From assembly GCA_030544235.1 (NCBI GenBank), contig CM060464.1, forward strand, positions 25,872,152 to 25,936,151: 64,000 bases of DNA, in the 5' to 3' direction. The notes below the pieces were generated by a model. That model was not told the origin of the DNA and did no database searches. It saw only the letters and a program-made list of their open reading frames with translations. Numbering within the stretch: position 1 is the stretch's first letter; every line of letters begins with the position of its first letter. Shown here in pieces: positions 1 through 11,777 of the stretch. Source of the stretch: Lepturacanthus savala. Lineage: Eukaryota; Chordata; Actinopteri; Scombriformes; Trichiuridae. The translations under genes were made by a program, and so were the position numbers.

Positions 1-128
1 TCCAACAATATTACATACAATACCAGTTAGTATTATCAAGAAGGAAGAGAGCAAAAGAAATGGAAGAAGCGGGAAGAAAGGAAGGGAATAATTGACCAAA
101 ATAAGGTGACCAAACATTTTTTGAGGAG

Positions 129-134
129 TTTATT
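129..134 (-). terminator. candidate cfp polyadenylation signal
   Basis: AATAAA on the minus strand about 160 bases downstream of the cfp stop codon. It is the first canonical signal after the stop; no transcript evidence is available. Confidence 0.45.
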
Positions 135-290
135 ATGATATTTTGAGATAGGGGCAGGATTAAATCAGTAGTGTTCTTCTTCTCCAACATCTGTGCCATT
201 CATTTATGTTTTCATCTTTGTCTCTTTTAATACATTGACCTTATGTGTGTTCACTGTTGAAGACATGAAATAAATTGAATGTGTATGTTG

Positions 291-435
291 TCAGGGGCAG
301 GGCGGCAGGTTGCGGCAGGGCTGACTATCCACAGGCGACAGCCCACACTTGTTCAAAGGCGTCCCAAAGAACGTCGGCTTCATCTTTTTAGGACCAATTT
401 GAAGACTGCAGCACACACACCCCCACACACAGAGA

Positions 436-509
<74 letters not shown>

Positions 510-1609
510 TGAAACAGCATCAATGTACAGTTCTCATTAATTTTTCTGTGTGAAGATGATGTGATGTCACATTGTAGTGTAACACTGTGCGTGTGTGTGC
601 ATGTACGCGTGGTGGATTCCTGGATTGCAGCACAGAGGAATATTTAAGGAATATTTAAACATTATTGTCCCAAAAGCTTGACAACAGTGATAACAGTCAG
701 TCAGTCAGTCATTTTCTATACCTGCTTATTCCTCATTAGGGTCGCAGGGGTCTGCTGGAGCCTATCCCAGCACGTTACGGCGAGAGGCAGGGATACACCC
801 CAGATGGTCGCAATTTAGAGTCGCCAATTAACCTCAGCATGTTTTTGGACTGTGGGAGGAAGCCGGAGTACCCGGTGAAAACCCACGCAGACACAGGGAC
901 ACGGGGACACGCAAACTCCACACAGAAAGGTCCCAGACCCAGGACGCAAGGCGGTCTTGAACCTGCGACCTTCTTGCTGTGAGGCAACAGCGCTAACCCC
1001 TGCGCCACCATGTCGCCCCAGTGATAACACATAATTAAAATAATAATTACATTATTACAGTTACTGCACTCTTTATTTTTTCTTGGTGGACCTTTATTTA
1101 TTATATGTTGATGTATATCAGCAGTCTTGTCAACTCCTGCACATTCACATTAATTTTACATTGATGTTTATGAATATGTTCCCTGTGCATGTGTGTGTGT
1201 GTGTGTAAACTCACTTGTATCCGCTGTAATTAAGGTTACAGATCTTCCTTCTGCCACGTTTAGAGTCTCCTCCACAGGTATTTCTGCAAGAGGCCCAGGG
1301 CTCCCATCCAGCCCAGTTGCCTCGAACTGTAACACACACAAACATTTTTATTTGTATCCCTGGGAACAGTAGGAAGGTTGGGCTGTGTGTGTGTGTGGGG
1401 CTCACTCAAACAGCCTGAGACATCATAGCAGACTCGGGTCTCGATAAGATTGCTTCCGGTGCATAAGGATCCATTGTGCTGGGGAAGGATACAGTGACGA
1501 GTATGGTTCTGGGCGCCGTAGATCTTCGTACACTTGATAACCCTAGTCGGGTCGTGCGGGTATTTACATTCTCCCCACGATGACCACTCCGCCCACACAC
1601 CATCCACTG

Positions 1610-1640
<31 letters not shown>

Positions 1641-3178
1641 TGTTACACTACAGTGTGACATCACATCATAGCTGAGGTTCATACAGTGATAGCCCGGTTA
1701 TACCCATCCTTCATTGCATGCAAATTCACTTGGCTCTGCAATTTAGTCTGGATGCCAATTTCCCCTCATCTAGGGAGCCAATCCCAGAACAGAAGAGCGT
1801 GTAGCAAGACGATGACGAAACACAGTAGCGACTTTGTTGATATCTGTGGATCCAACATGGCGGATCCAACATTGACAGTACTTTACCTTTCAATGCAGCC
1901 TGAGAAAGTGTTCTAAGTATTTTAGACCACAAGTTTCATTTGAAAAATGATTAAAAAACAATTAAATTGTCATTGGGTATTAGATTGGGTATTACATTTA
2001 TGAGTATGTTTGATGCGACTGACTTTAAACTACATAGAGATGCGTTTGATAGGCATTCGTTGCACCCAATAAACGGCTCTGGGCTTTCACAAACCATGCC
2101 TCCAATATGAACAAATGAATGGATGGTACCCAGACCAAATATCAATCTACATTGATATGAGGTCTGGTGTTAGCCAGGCTAATACAGTAACGTGCTAACA
2201 TCACGTGTGTGTTGGTGGCTGTGTGTACCTGGGCAGTGGACATCGGTCTTACAGACCCTGGTCCGACGTTCTTCTCCAGGACACGGTTGCCCATTATGTT
2301 TGGGGGTGGGGCTGTTGCATTTCCTGACCGACACCTGAAGACCCACCCCACAGGTAACCGGACAGGTAGAGAAGGGGGACCAAGCGCCCCATGCTCCGTC
2401 CACTGCAGTGACACAGAGTAAAAGATGGAGGTGCAGCTCCTCGTTTGTCTGGACAGTGTTTAGACACAGGAGATGTCCATCACAGATCTTGGATCTGTCA
2501 CTAGATCTAGAAAACTGAAAAAAAATAAAATCCTAACAAGTCAAAATATCTTGCTTTTGGTTCAATTAGTCAACCAGAAGTTGGAGTTATCCTCCTCCAA
2601 CAGATCATTCTGCTTAGTTCAGGGTGTGGTCAATTTAATCTGGTTTGAAGAAAAACATGATTAATCCTTTTACTCTTAATATTTCCAAAATCAAGAAAAA
2701 TACCAAACCGTGTAAAATTATCTGACAAAAAAATAAGATCTTTCAAGATAATTGTACTGAATATTAGACTATTTGTACCAAAAGTGAGATCTTTTTAGAG
2801 ATTTCAGATTTTTTTATTACACAGAGACAATGAAGCTCAGACGGCCTCACCGTTAACTAATGTTAGCTACATTAGCTACAAACTTTTGCAAAAATGATTT
2901 GGGAGAAATGGCGTAACAGGAAGACAGGTGTACCTCGGCAGTGAGGCAGGTTGCTGCAGTTCTCTGTCTGGCGGTTGTCACCTTGGCAACCACTGCCAGG
3001 TGGGCTGGATGAAGGGGCTGGGTTAGAACAGGAGCGGTGACGAGTCCACACGGATCTTTGACCTTCTTGGGTACAGGTAGAGGAACACTCACCCCAACTG
3101 GACCAACCGGTCCAGGACCCATCCACTGTCAGAGACACAAAGAAGTGTTTGTGTGTGAATATGTGTGTGTGTGTGTGT

Positions 3179-3218
<40 letters not shown>

Positions 3219-4166
3219 TTTACCTGGACAGGGCTTGTGACAGACCTGGGTCCTTGTGCTCGGGCCATCACAGAATCGGCCACCATATTTTGGGGCAGGT
3301 TGATCACACGTCCTTATTGACAGCTGAAGCCCCTCCCCACAGGAGGTGGAGCATTCCCTGAATGATGACCACGCCCCCCAGCCTCCATCCACTGCAGATC
3401 AAATCCAGCATTGAAATTTAATTTGAAGTTCAATGATTTGTTAAAGTGAAGTGGTCTTTTTTTCTTCACCTGGACAGTTTGGGATCTCGCTGCAGGGCTG
3501 GACTTCCACATCACCCCCAGGGCAACGGTTGCCAGGTGGCACCGTGTCAACAGAGGGGGCGGGGTTAGAACAGGAACGTTGTCGCTTTCTGTGAGGGGTG
3601 ACGACATCACCACCCTGGCCATTGATACAGGAAGCAGTACACTTAGACCAAGCAGACCAGTTGGACCAATCGCCATGGACTGAGAGGCAGACAGGTAGAC
3701 AGACAGATAAGTGAAACAGATGGTTGAGAGAGAAACAGGTGAGACAGACTTACAGGTAGACAAACAGGTTACCTGGACAGGTGGTGTGTGTTGGACAGCT
3801 GTCTGTCTCCTCTGAAGAACCATTGCAGAGACTGTGACACTCAGGAGGACTAGAGCAGTCTCTTGTTCTCTTCCTGACTCCGCCTCCTCCACATGTGACT
3901 GAGCAGGGTGACCAGGGGGACCACAAGTCCCACCCCTTTTCTACACACACACACTTAAAGATTTAATATCTGCACTGTCCTTGTGTATGTTTGTGTTTGT
4001 GTGTGTGTATACCATTGCAGCAGGTGCCATTGCAGGGTTCCATCATCATCTTTGTCTTGCAATTTTGTCCAAAGCCAAAACACCTCATGCTCCGATGTCT
4101 CACTCCCTCCCCACACAGTGTGGTACACAGTGACCATGGCGACCAGGGAGACAACATCTGGCGACT

Positions 4167-4205
<39 letters not shown>

Positions 4206-4470
4206 CATGAAGACTACAGCGCAATGCTAGGCTCACTGTTAATGTTAACAAGTTGTTGGTGTGTGTGTGTACTGACCCACAGAATTGACAGACCCCATCT
4301 GCTGCCTGGTAACCATACTGAGTATTCTGACAGCAGGAATCTTCATCAACTTCACCAATTGCTTCACCACACTGACCAGAGCTCAGGTTGAAGTGTGCAA
4401 AACACTGCACACATTCTATAAACACACACACATAAGAAAAAATGAGAACAGTACCTTGATGCTGTCTCTG

Positions 4471-4527
<57 letters not shown>

Positions 4528-5089
4528 AGTGTGGTGGATTCCCAGATTGCAACACAGGAATGCTTCAACATTATTTGCAGGTTACGTAAATTTTCCCAAC
4601 ATCTTGATAACAGCGATATCAGCACTTATTCCTCTAACTTTTTTACTTTATGTTTTTCTTGACAGTGAGCAGGAGAGAGGAGAACCTGAGAGTGAGCAGG
4701 TTGGGGGGACAAATCAAATTACCTGTGTCTGCTCAGCCAATAGAAATGTGTTGTTCTCTAATTGTGTTGGAAACTAACAAAGTACACTGACTCAAAGTAC
4801 AGTTTAATAAATGTACTTGTACTTTACTTGAGTATTTCCATGTGATGCTACTTTACACTGGCACAGTTTTCTTGTCAAGTTTCTCTTGTTAGTTTTTCTA
4901 AATAATATCAAACAGTAATTCATAAAAACTAAAAGGTTGGAGAAAAATCTGGGAAATGAGTCAAAGTTGAATCAGAAGTTATTTCTTGACAGATGATATC
5001 AGTACAAGACAAAAGCTGAATATTCACTCACCTGAACGTTCCACAGACACCAGAACCAGGACCAGGACCAGGACTTGTTGAATATCCAT
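291..5089 (-). CDS. cfp: complement factor properdin, complete 11-exon gene
   Basis: Properdin is the secreted positive regulator of the alternative complement pathway; it stabilises the C3bBb convertase. Coding exons in transcript order: 5089-5032, 4415-4277, 4164-4013, 3940-3773, 3679-3470, 3391-3224, 3125-2934, 2402-2229, 1606-1406, 1326-1215, 405-291. All junctions are GT-AG, the frame closes, and the total is 1689 nt (562 aa plus stop). Exon 1 encodes a hydrophobic signal peptide (MDIQQVLVLVLVLVSVERS). Exon 2 is the cysteine-rich TSR0 (CVQCFAHFNLSSGQCGE). Exons 3-9 each carry one thrombospondin type 1 repeat with a WSxWSxC-like core (for example SPWSPWSLC, DLWSPWSPC). The last repeat is split over exons 10 and 11 and ends CRNLPPCP. 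That makes eight repeats after TSR0, against six in mammalian properdin (469 aa). Exons 4-9 are symmetric phase 1. The family is certain; the exact ends of the short exons 1 and 11 are inferred from splice sites. Confidence 0.93.
435..505. repeat. (CA)n microsatellite in cfp intron 10
   Basis: About 70 bases of nearly pure CA. On the transcribed strand it is a TG repeat lying just upstream of the acceptor of the last cfp exon. Confidence 0.95.
696..1019 (-). mobile_element. tRNA-derived SINE in cfp intron 10
   Basis: On the minus strand the head has a pol III A box (TGGCGCAGGGGTTAGCGC) and B box (GGTTCAAGACC). The body carries the common fish motif around 'tttgcgtgtccc' and 'cctcccacagtcc', and the element ends in a GTCA-type tail. 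A 10-bp target duplication, AGTGATAACA, flanks it at 686-695 and 1020-1029. A degraded relative lies on the plus strand near 44148-44455. The boundaries are well supported; I do not name the family. Confidence 0.88.
2517..2818. mobile_element. inverted-repeat MITE-like element in cfp intron 7
   Basis: The left end (around 'caaaatatcttgcttttggt') and the right end (around 'accaaaagtgagatcttttt') are inverted copies of each other, with AT-rich DNA between. The same sequence recurs inside the larger element at 36522-37134, so it is a dispersed repeat. I did not resolve its exact ends or target duplication. Confidence 0.55.
3161..3218. repeat. (GT)n microsatellite in cfp intron 6
   Basis: A GT run of about 58 bases with one interruption. 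It ends a few bases from the donor site of cfp exon 6. Confidence 0.95.
4169..4204. repeat. (CA)n microsatellite abutting the cfp exon 3 acceptor
   Basis: On the transcribed strand this is (TG)n running straight into the CAG acceptor of exon 3, taking the place of a normal polypyrimidine tract. Confidence 0.95.
4470..4521. repeat. compound (GT)n(GA)n microsatellite in cfp intron 1
   Basis: A GT run changes directly into a GA run. Confidence 0.95.
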
Positions 5090-5302
5090 TTTCCTGCAGC
5101 TGCAGCCTGATGTTGGCTGTTTAAACACAACAAGTACGAATGACTTGTTTCAACAGTTTCCTCCTCCAAGCTGCTGCCAACATGCCCTCACACAGCAAAC
5201 ACTCCCGTTCTAAACTAGAGGAGTTAATCTTTCTGACAAGATAATGCTGGAGTCAGAGGTCAGACATACAGTCATTATTCAGCAGCAAGGGAAAATAAAT
5301 AA

Positions 5303-6364
5303 CCGTATTGGCCCAAATATAATACGGTGTTTTTTTTTTTTTGCATTGAAATAAGACTGAAAAAGTGGGGGTCGTCTCACATTCTGGGTCTAGACATTAT
5401 ACCCTGCGGGTGCGCGAGCGGCCACTCGGGGATGCGCACGCTAAAAATGTAATGGCGGTCTGGAGTGTTTTTAATAAAGTTTTTTAAAAGTGGGATTTTC
5501 CGACACAATAAAGAGTCTAAATAAACGTGTTGTTTGTCATATTAAATGGATATTCAACATCCCGTTATACAACTTCTCTATTTAGACATGCTGGTTTAAC
5601 ACTTTATTTTTTGGTGCGTCGCCTGCATCAGGCGACACACGCAGTCGAGTCCAGTCACTGGAGTCCGCAGATTAGCGGAGATGTGGTTGAAGCAGAGACT
5701 CCACGCTGTTGTTGATCGTGTTGCAGGGAAAAAACACGGACACGGGAGATGAAGCAGCTGTTGATGATGATTGTTATTTATCAGTAACAACGACTCAGCG
5801 AGCGGTGAATACACCACCATGTAAAGCAGAGAGGTAGAGACATTACGCTGTTACGGTGCTGAGAAACGGCTTGCGCACCCCCGAGTGGCCGCTCGCGCAC
5901 CTCCAGAGGTGCGTGCACCACACTTTGGGAATCCCTGCTTTAAAGCTAATGCTGAACTTAACTCCCCAGGCCAAAGCGAACCCCTGTCACGAAGAAGAAA
6001 AATAAAAATAGCGGTAGCACGAAGAAGAAAAATAAAAAAAAATAGAGGTAAGAAAGACGAAACAGAAAATGGAGACAATCCGGAGAAAAGTGGGTCGAAG
6101 ATCGGCCAGGTTAACCGGCAGCTGAGGAGAAGTTATGATGCAAACTTCAATATGATGGTGATAAATGAGGCAGTCTTCAAACAATTGCAAAGCGGCTGTG
6201 AAATATGGTGTCACAGAGTGTAATGTACGGAGATAGAGAGCTCAAAAAGATCGCCTAAAAAGTGCTCACAGTCAGAGCGGAATTAAAATTTGGTGTTCAA
6301 GAAGTCTTTTTTCAAACTTGAGTCTTGAAAAAGAGGCGGTCGTCTTATATTCGGGCCAATACGG
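5303..6364. mobile_element. non-autonomous DNA transposon with pogo-like coding remnant
   Basis: The ends are inverted: CCGTATTGGCCCAAATAT at the left and ATTCGGGCCAATACGG at the right, flanked on both sides by TAA. Just inside the right half, on the plus strand, a short frame (about 6040-6220) reads RRSYDANFNMMVINEA and then decays. That resembles the N-terminal helix-turn-helix of pogo/CENP-B-type transposases (inference). The catalytic part is missing. A second inverted-repeat unit (5410-5900) sits inside. The boundaries are clear; the superfamily is less certain because a 3-bp TAA flank is unusual for pogo, which duplicates TA. Confidence 0.65.
5410..5900. repeat. nested element bounded by 28-bp inverted repeats
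   Basis: GC-rich 28-mers at 5410-5437 and 5873-5900 are inverted copies with one mismatch (core GAGCGGCCACTCGGGG). The interior has no recognisable coding sequence. It lies within the larger transposon at 5303-6364. Confidence 0.7.
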
Positions 6365-6446
6365 TAATACAAAGTCCCGAAAGTGGCAATGGTTTCCCAT
6401 AAAGTTCATCAACCTCCAAATTGACTTCAACATGATGCAACAAATA

Positions 6447-6562
<116 letters not shown>

Positions 6563-6809
6563 TTGTATTCAACCTGAGGGGAAGGTTTGAACCTTTGAAT
6601 AAAGCAAAATGCAAACTTGTTTCTGTGTCATACAGCAGAGTAATGGTTGATTAGTTTGAAGACTTGGAATAATCAATATTAGCAGGTGTTAAGTCATTGT
6701 GTTCCTTAAGAGCACTTTCTCCATACACAGAAGTATTCAAAACTAGGTAATCTCAAAATGATACAACTGTTTTGATATCTCACAGTCAGGTTTCCAACAT
6801 CACCACAGC

Positions 6810-7976
6810 ACTGAGATGGCTCTTGTTAAGATCTTCACTGGCATGACACAGACACTGTCAAACTTTTAATCCTAGTATTACTGGATCTTAGTGCTGCATT
6901 CAACACAGTTGACCATAGCATATTATTAGACTGGAGAACTGGGTGGGACTTACTGGCACAGTACAAAAGTGGCTTGAATCCGACTTAAAGGACAGAGACT
7001 ACCTTGTGTCCATAGGTTTTAAACATACAGACATAACTGTGGGATCCCCTAAGGTTCAATTCTGGGGCCTCCACTATACAGCATTTACATGGACATTTAC
7101 AAGAAAATTAAATTAAGTACCACAATTAAGCAGATGACACACAAATATATATCAGCATATCACCAGGAGATTTAATCCTATACAAATACATATACTAAAT
7201 CAATTGAGCAAATTAATGATTGGATGTGCCTGAACTTTCTCCTGTTAAACAAAGATAAAACTGGGGTAATTGGTTTGGAGCCAAAGAGGAATGGTTAAAA
7301 GTTAGTGCTCAGCTTCAATCAGTGATGGTATAGCCCACAAACCAAGCTAGAAATCTGGGTGCAGTTATGGACTTAGACTTGGATTTCTACAGTCACATTA
7401 AAACCATCACAAAGTCAACATACCATCACCTGAAGGATATATCAAGGATTAAAGGCCTTATGTCTCAGCAAAACTACTGTAACAGGGTCTTTACAGGCCT
7501 CCTTGTACTGTCTGCCTGTCTGCCAAAGACTTAACTTTAAAATAATTTTACTGTTTTTTAAAGCACTAAATGGTCTAGGGTGCTAAGTATATCTGATCTG
7601 CTGATACTTTATGAACTATCCAGATCTCTTTGATGGTCTGGGACAGGTCTGCTCTCTGTTCCCAGAGGCAGAACTAAACATTAAGAATCTGTCTTCAGTT
7701 TCTATGCCCCAGAGATCTGGAACAAAGTCCCAGAGAACCGCAGGTCTCCTGCAACTCTCGCTGTTTTTAATTCAGACCTGAAGACTTTTATATTTGCTAC
7801 TGCCTATTGCTGATGTCGTTTCATAATTATTTTTCACTGTATTGTAACTTTGTTCTTTGATTTTCCCCTTTTAATCAACTGTTTTTAAATTGTATCTTGA
7901 TGATTTTAATGTTTTATGTAAAGCACTTTGAATTACCTTGTTATTGAAAAGTGCTATACAAATAAACTTGCCTTGT
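6810..7976 (+). mobile_element. 5'-truncated LINE fragment with 3' end
   Basis: Around 6880-7060 the plus strand reads a decayed reverse-transcriptase segment (LDLSAAFNTVDHSILL, then LKDRDYFVSIG), typical of L2/CR1-like LINEs. The 3' end at about 7920-7976 has the usual fish LINE tail (aaagcactttgaatt, then gctatacaaataaacttg). There are many stops and frameshifts, so it is a dead copy. The 5' limit is approximate. Confidence 0.8.
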
Positions 7977-8163
7977 CTACATTTACATACATAGGAGTGT
8001 CTGTGTTCAGGTTGGTGCATGAAAGAAAGCCGCAGGGATCAAGCGACCTAGAGAGAGATAAAGAGAGAAGGAGCAACAGTGGCGGAGCGACCTAGAGAGA
8101 GAATGAAGAGAGCGAGCAGTGGTGGCGAGCTGCAGAGAGAATGAAGAGAATGAGTGGCAGCAG

Positions 8164-8384
8164 TGAATCAGAGAAATAATTTATTTCTTATCATTTCACA
8201 GTTTTTCTGATTTACATCAGGAAGCAGCTGACATGAAACATGCAAAAACAATTACAACCTTGCACATAACACTCACATACAATCCCACAAATCCCAAGCC
8301 TGGCTCAATTCCAACACTGCCTCTAAACACTATTGAAGAGTTTTTCCATAATCAATATTTATTAAAAAAGCTAAACACAACAAT
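8164..8384 (+). pseudogene. unidentified reading frame, left part (split by the retrovirus)
   Basis: From the stop at 8164 the frame stays open into the retroviral LTR; the first ATG is at 8233. The stretch includes the residues TLHITLTYNPTNPKPG. I do not recognise the protein. The 4-bp duplication CAAT at 8381-8384 is in the same codon phase as its copy at 14575-14578, and the frame continues open on the far side of the provirus. The host frame therefore existed before integration. It lies just after low-complexity GAGA-rich DNA. It could be part of a captured viral or transposon gene. Confidence 0.45.
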
Positions 8385-8853
8385 TGTCAGGTTTAGACCA
8401 CCTAAGACATCAAATACACAGACACAAAAAGGAGAAGACAAGAGTTAAATTTTTACTTGCAAAAAGAACGGAGAGAGGTGCACTCAGGTACAATCTCTAA
8501 CGTGCTCTGAGTTTCCTCTGCCGTCCCCTTACTTTTATTTAGGACTCCCTAGTTACATGAGGCTGCAGCATCTCAAGGGAGGGGGCAACACACACACACA
8601 TGCTGCAGCCTGATAAGTAATGTTTACAGAATACAATTTATTGGTCTCCTTGACCTATTGGCTGCATCTGGCTAAAATCATAGATAAAAGTCATATCACA
8701 AAGACATTCCACATCCTCAGGCCGCTTCCCACGTAAACGTCTCTGCTCACACACCCTGCAGAAAGAATGACTATCACACCAAGAATAAAAGTTAGTAACA
8801 CACAAACAGTATTAAAGCAAATAAGAGATAAATTTATATACATTATTGTAACA
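8385..8853 (-). repeat. 3' LTR of the provirus
   Basis: 469 bp, TGTTACA...CCTGACA in proviral sense. It has a TATA-like TATATAAA near its start and an AATAAA polyadenylation signal in the antisense of 'cttttattta'. It pairs with the LTR at 14107-14574. Confidence 0.95.
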
Positions 8854-8866
8854 TTTCCCTCCTGTT
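8854..8866 (-). other. retroviral polypurine tract
   Basis: In proviral sense AACAGGAGGGAAA lies directly before the TGTTACA start of the 3' LTR. This is the standard position and composition of the plus-strand primer. Confidence 0.85.
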
Positions 8867-8935
8867 TATCGAATAGTTTTCAGAGGTAAGATCATATTCA
8901 TGAACACAAATATACTTACACTCAGAGATCATGTT

Positions 8936-10760
8936 TTACATATTAGAGTAGTATTCCTCACCATCACTCTCATCATGATTACCAGCCAGCAAAGGATACA
9001 TTTGGGCCACACGGTCTTCCATAGGCGAGATAGCTGTTGTAATTAAACGGTTAATAAGAGAACGTAGGCACCCACATAATGTCAATATTACTGCAAAAAC
9101 AGCAATGGAGACCAGGATTGAGGCCACTAAGGCCTTATACTTGCCAAATACACCCATCCATGAATCCCACATAGAGGTGTCCACTCCAGAGTGCTCCTTC
9201 ATTTTGCTATTGAGAACCCCAAGTCCCTCTATAGCTTTGGTGAGGCTCCCATCAGCAGCTGTGTTATTAGGGATAAATGTACAGCATTGTTCCCCAAACA
9301 TTGCACAAACCCCTCCCTTCTCTGCCAACAGCATGTCGACGGCTATTCTGTTCTGGAACGCCATAAGGGAGGTTGCTGATAACTGATTGTGAACTGCCTC
9401 AAACCCACTTTGTGTCCAATTTCCCAGTCTCTGTACATTAAAGTGGATGTAATTGATACATTCTACGTTTTTATTAATTGTACACCACCAACAAATAGTG
9501 GATTCAAATCCTGCTGCTACTTGATCAGCTAATTTGTACTCATCAGGAACACCGCATGGAACCCCAATTGCATCAATGTAAGTTGGATCATGACCATGAG
9601 TGGATCGTTTTGATTTATATAAGATTGGAAAATCTGCTCTATTTACTAATTCATCAATGCTATCAGATGACATCTGATATATTGATACTGGTAACATCAA
9701 TGTAATCAGAGCACAAGTCCCTGTAACATTGCTAGGCAGTCTATCAAATAGTCTGTTGTCTCCACACCACCACCACACATCAGCTCTAACTATCGGGCTG
9801 AATTTACCAGTTACTGTAACCATGTGTTTGCACTTTGAGAAAGGTTTCCTAATTTTTGTCCACTTCCTGTCATATTTATACAGGTGAAATTACCTGGTGC
9901 CACCTTTTTAGAGAATAACGGTTCCTTTTTGTCAGCAGCAGTGACTGGGAAGACTTCATCCCATGAGCTACAGCTTATGTTAGGATTGGTATTGTTCATG
10001 ACTTCTATTATGCATTGCTCAGGAATTATGGCGGGAATTACCTGTAAAATGGGTCTTGGTCCCATACACACAACACAGTCAGCCCTGGTCATGTTGGCTG
10101 CTGCTTCTATCATTAATAGCCAATTATTATTTACCCCGGAAACCCCTGTTGTTACTGTAACCAGCCATCAGGGTCATCAGACATCACACTGACAGCTTTC
10201 ACACCAGCTTCTTTTGTGTATTTGTTCATTTTAGGTTGTTCAGATGGGGTCATGGTGCTGTTTACACAAAAAAAGGAAAGGAAAGTATGGGTCGGGTCCC
10301 CGTGACCAGGCCCACAACAGCAGCCCCCAACATGATGTGTTAAACAGAGTAGCATTTGGGGGTCGTATTTGTTCATCAGGGAAGGGGAAAATCATTTTGA
10401 TTTTGTCCCTGGGATGGCTAAAGGATATCTTATCTTTAAAAAACTGTGCCTCTACGCTGCTACCAGGTGGCCAGTATTGTCCATCCTTGTCCATAGATTG
10501 GTACACCATAATATAAGTGTACCAATCTAGTCGTACAACCTGTCCAGTCAGATAATACCAATAATTCGCCCAGTCTCTACCTGAAACTTGTACCCTATTA
10601 CGAAAACCTTTTAACGCAGTCATGGGGATATCTACAGAAGTGGTAGTATTTGGGGAAACTGTTAAAGTGAGTGATTATATGTCCATGACACTATCCATGG
10701 AACACCATTCCATCCATAGTTCCATAAATTGGTGGTTCTTTTTACATAATTAGTCTCACT
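8936..10760 (-). pseudogene. env: retroviral env (surface and transmembrane subunits), frameshifted
   Basis: Envelope glycoprotein remnant. The downstream 295-codon frame (9823-8936) is intact. It contains a furin-like KSKR, a CWWC motif, a CX6CC cluster in the ectodomain (CAMFGEQCC), a hydrophobic membrane anchor (SILVSIAVFAVILTLCGCL) and a short cytoplasmic tail with tyrosines. Upstream surface-subunit segments lie in other frames (10113-9811, 10376-10152, 10623-10240), so at least three frame breaks interrupt it. Several NxT/NxS sites are visible. CX6CC is the covalent gammaretrovirus-type arrangement. The 5' limit is approximate and overlaps the decayed end of integrase. It is not functional as a single protein as it stands. 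Confidence 0.88.
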
Positions 10761-10929
10761 TTTGTATGCCTATAGTGCTTCCCATAAGTACCATATGAAC
10801 AAGAAATTTAGTACAAACAAAAGAGTCACTGCCCAGTACCTAATAGCATTTTTAACCACTTGGGGGTCATTTTGGTCAAAATTTAGTATCCTCTACTTGG
10901 TTTGGTGTCTTGGAAAAAACTTCACTGAC

Positions 10930-11745
10930 TTTCAGGTCTCACCAGTCTCTAAACGTCTGGATCCACCCTATTATCAGTCTTTGGCTCACCTCCCCTATCA
11001 GACTTTTCAACCAAAATGACCTTTTTACAGTGTGTTAAATGGACCCAGGTTGACCTGTCTGCTATCTTTATAGCAGTGAGAGTTGTTAGCAGTACCTGAT
11101 ATGGTCCTTCCCATTTAGGTGAATACCAGTGCTTCTTCTTTATACTTCTCTATTTTTTATCGTTCCATTCATTCTTTCCACTAGTCCAGCACTTTGAGGA
11201 TGGTAAGCACAATGATTTTTTAAATCCATATGAAACATTACTCCAATCTTCTTTACGACTTGGTTCACAAAATGAGCACCATTATCACTATAAATTTTTT
11301 TATGGATGCCATATCTGGGAATAATATCTTTACAGATTGCTTTTGCCACCGTCAATGCATCTGGATTTTTTGTCTGAAAGAGTTCTATCCATTTTGAAAA
11401 AGCATGTATTATGACCAGGCAATACTTTTTTCCTTCACTTTTATTTAATTCTATAAAGTCCATATAGATAATTTGAAATGGAAATTTAGGTGTAGGGAAT
11501 CGTCCTCTACGTGGTCTTAAATTGCCTTGTGGATTGTATTTAGCACATATTAAACATGCTCTACAAAAAGTTTTTGAATAAGAATTAACTCCATAGGTTG
11601 TATAATATTGATGTACCTGTCCTACCATCCCTCCTGTTGAGACATGTCAGATAAGAGCTCTGCATGTGTAACTGGTTTCCCTGTGGACGTAACCATACCT
11701 CTATTCTTCCATTTCGTCATTTGTGTTCGTGTTACTTTGTATTCT
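10930..11745 (-). pseudogene. pol: retroviral pol remnant: end of RNase H plus integrase
   Basis: Integrase reads cleanly at 11628-11140. It has the zinc-binding CRACLICAKYN region, the first catalytic Asp in YMDFIE, the second in SDNGAHF and the catalytic Glu in GLVERMNGT. The C-terminal domain continues in another frame to about 10930 (motif HWYSPKWEGPYQV), so a frameshift separates it. Before integrase only a short RNase H-end/connection peptide (TSTGKPVTHAELL) remains. Protease, reverse transcriptase and most of RNase H are absent between the gag stop and about 11745, which is a large internal deletion. Confidence 0.88.
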
Positions 11746-11777
11746 TTCCTTCTCTTCTGTAACACACTCCAATCTAG

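Noticed and set aside
279..512. Open frames through CA/GT repeats (also 3149-3361, 6318-6614, 3963-4230)
   Set aside because: They read Thr-His or Cys-Val repeats from dinucleotide microsatellites; no splice or codon evidence supports coding.
775..1032. Minus-strand frames and a tRNA-like segment
   Set aside because: This is the tRNA-derived head of a SINE with a target duplication, not a tRNA gene or protein gene.
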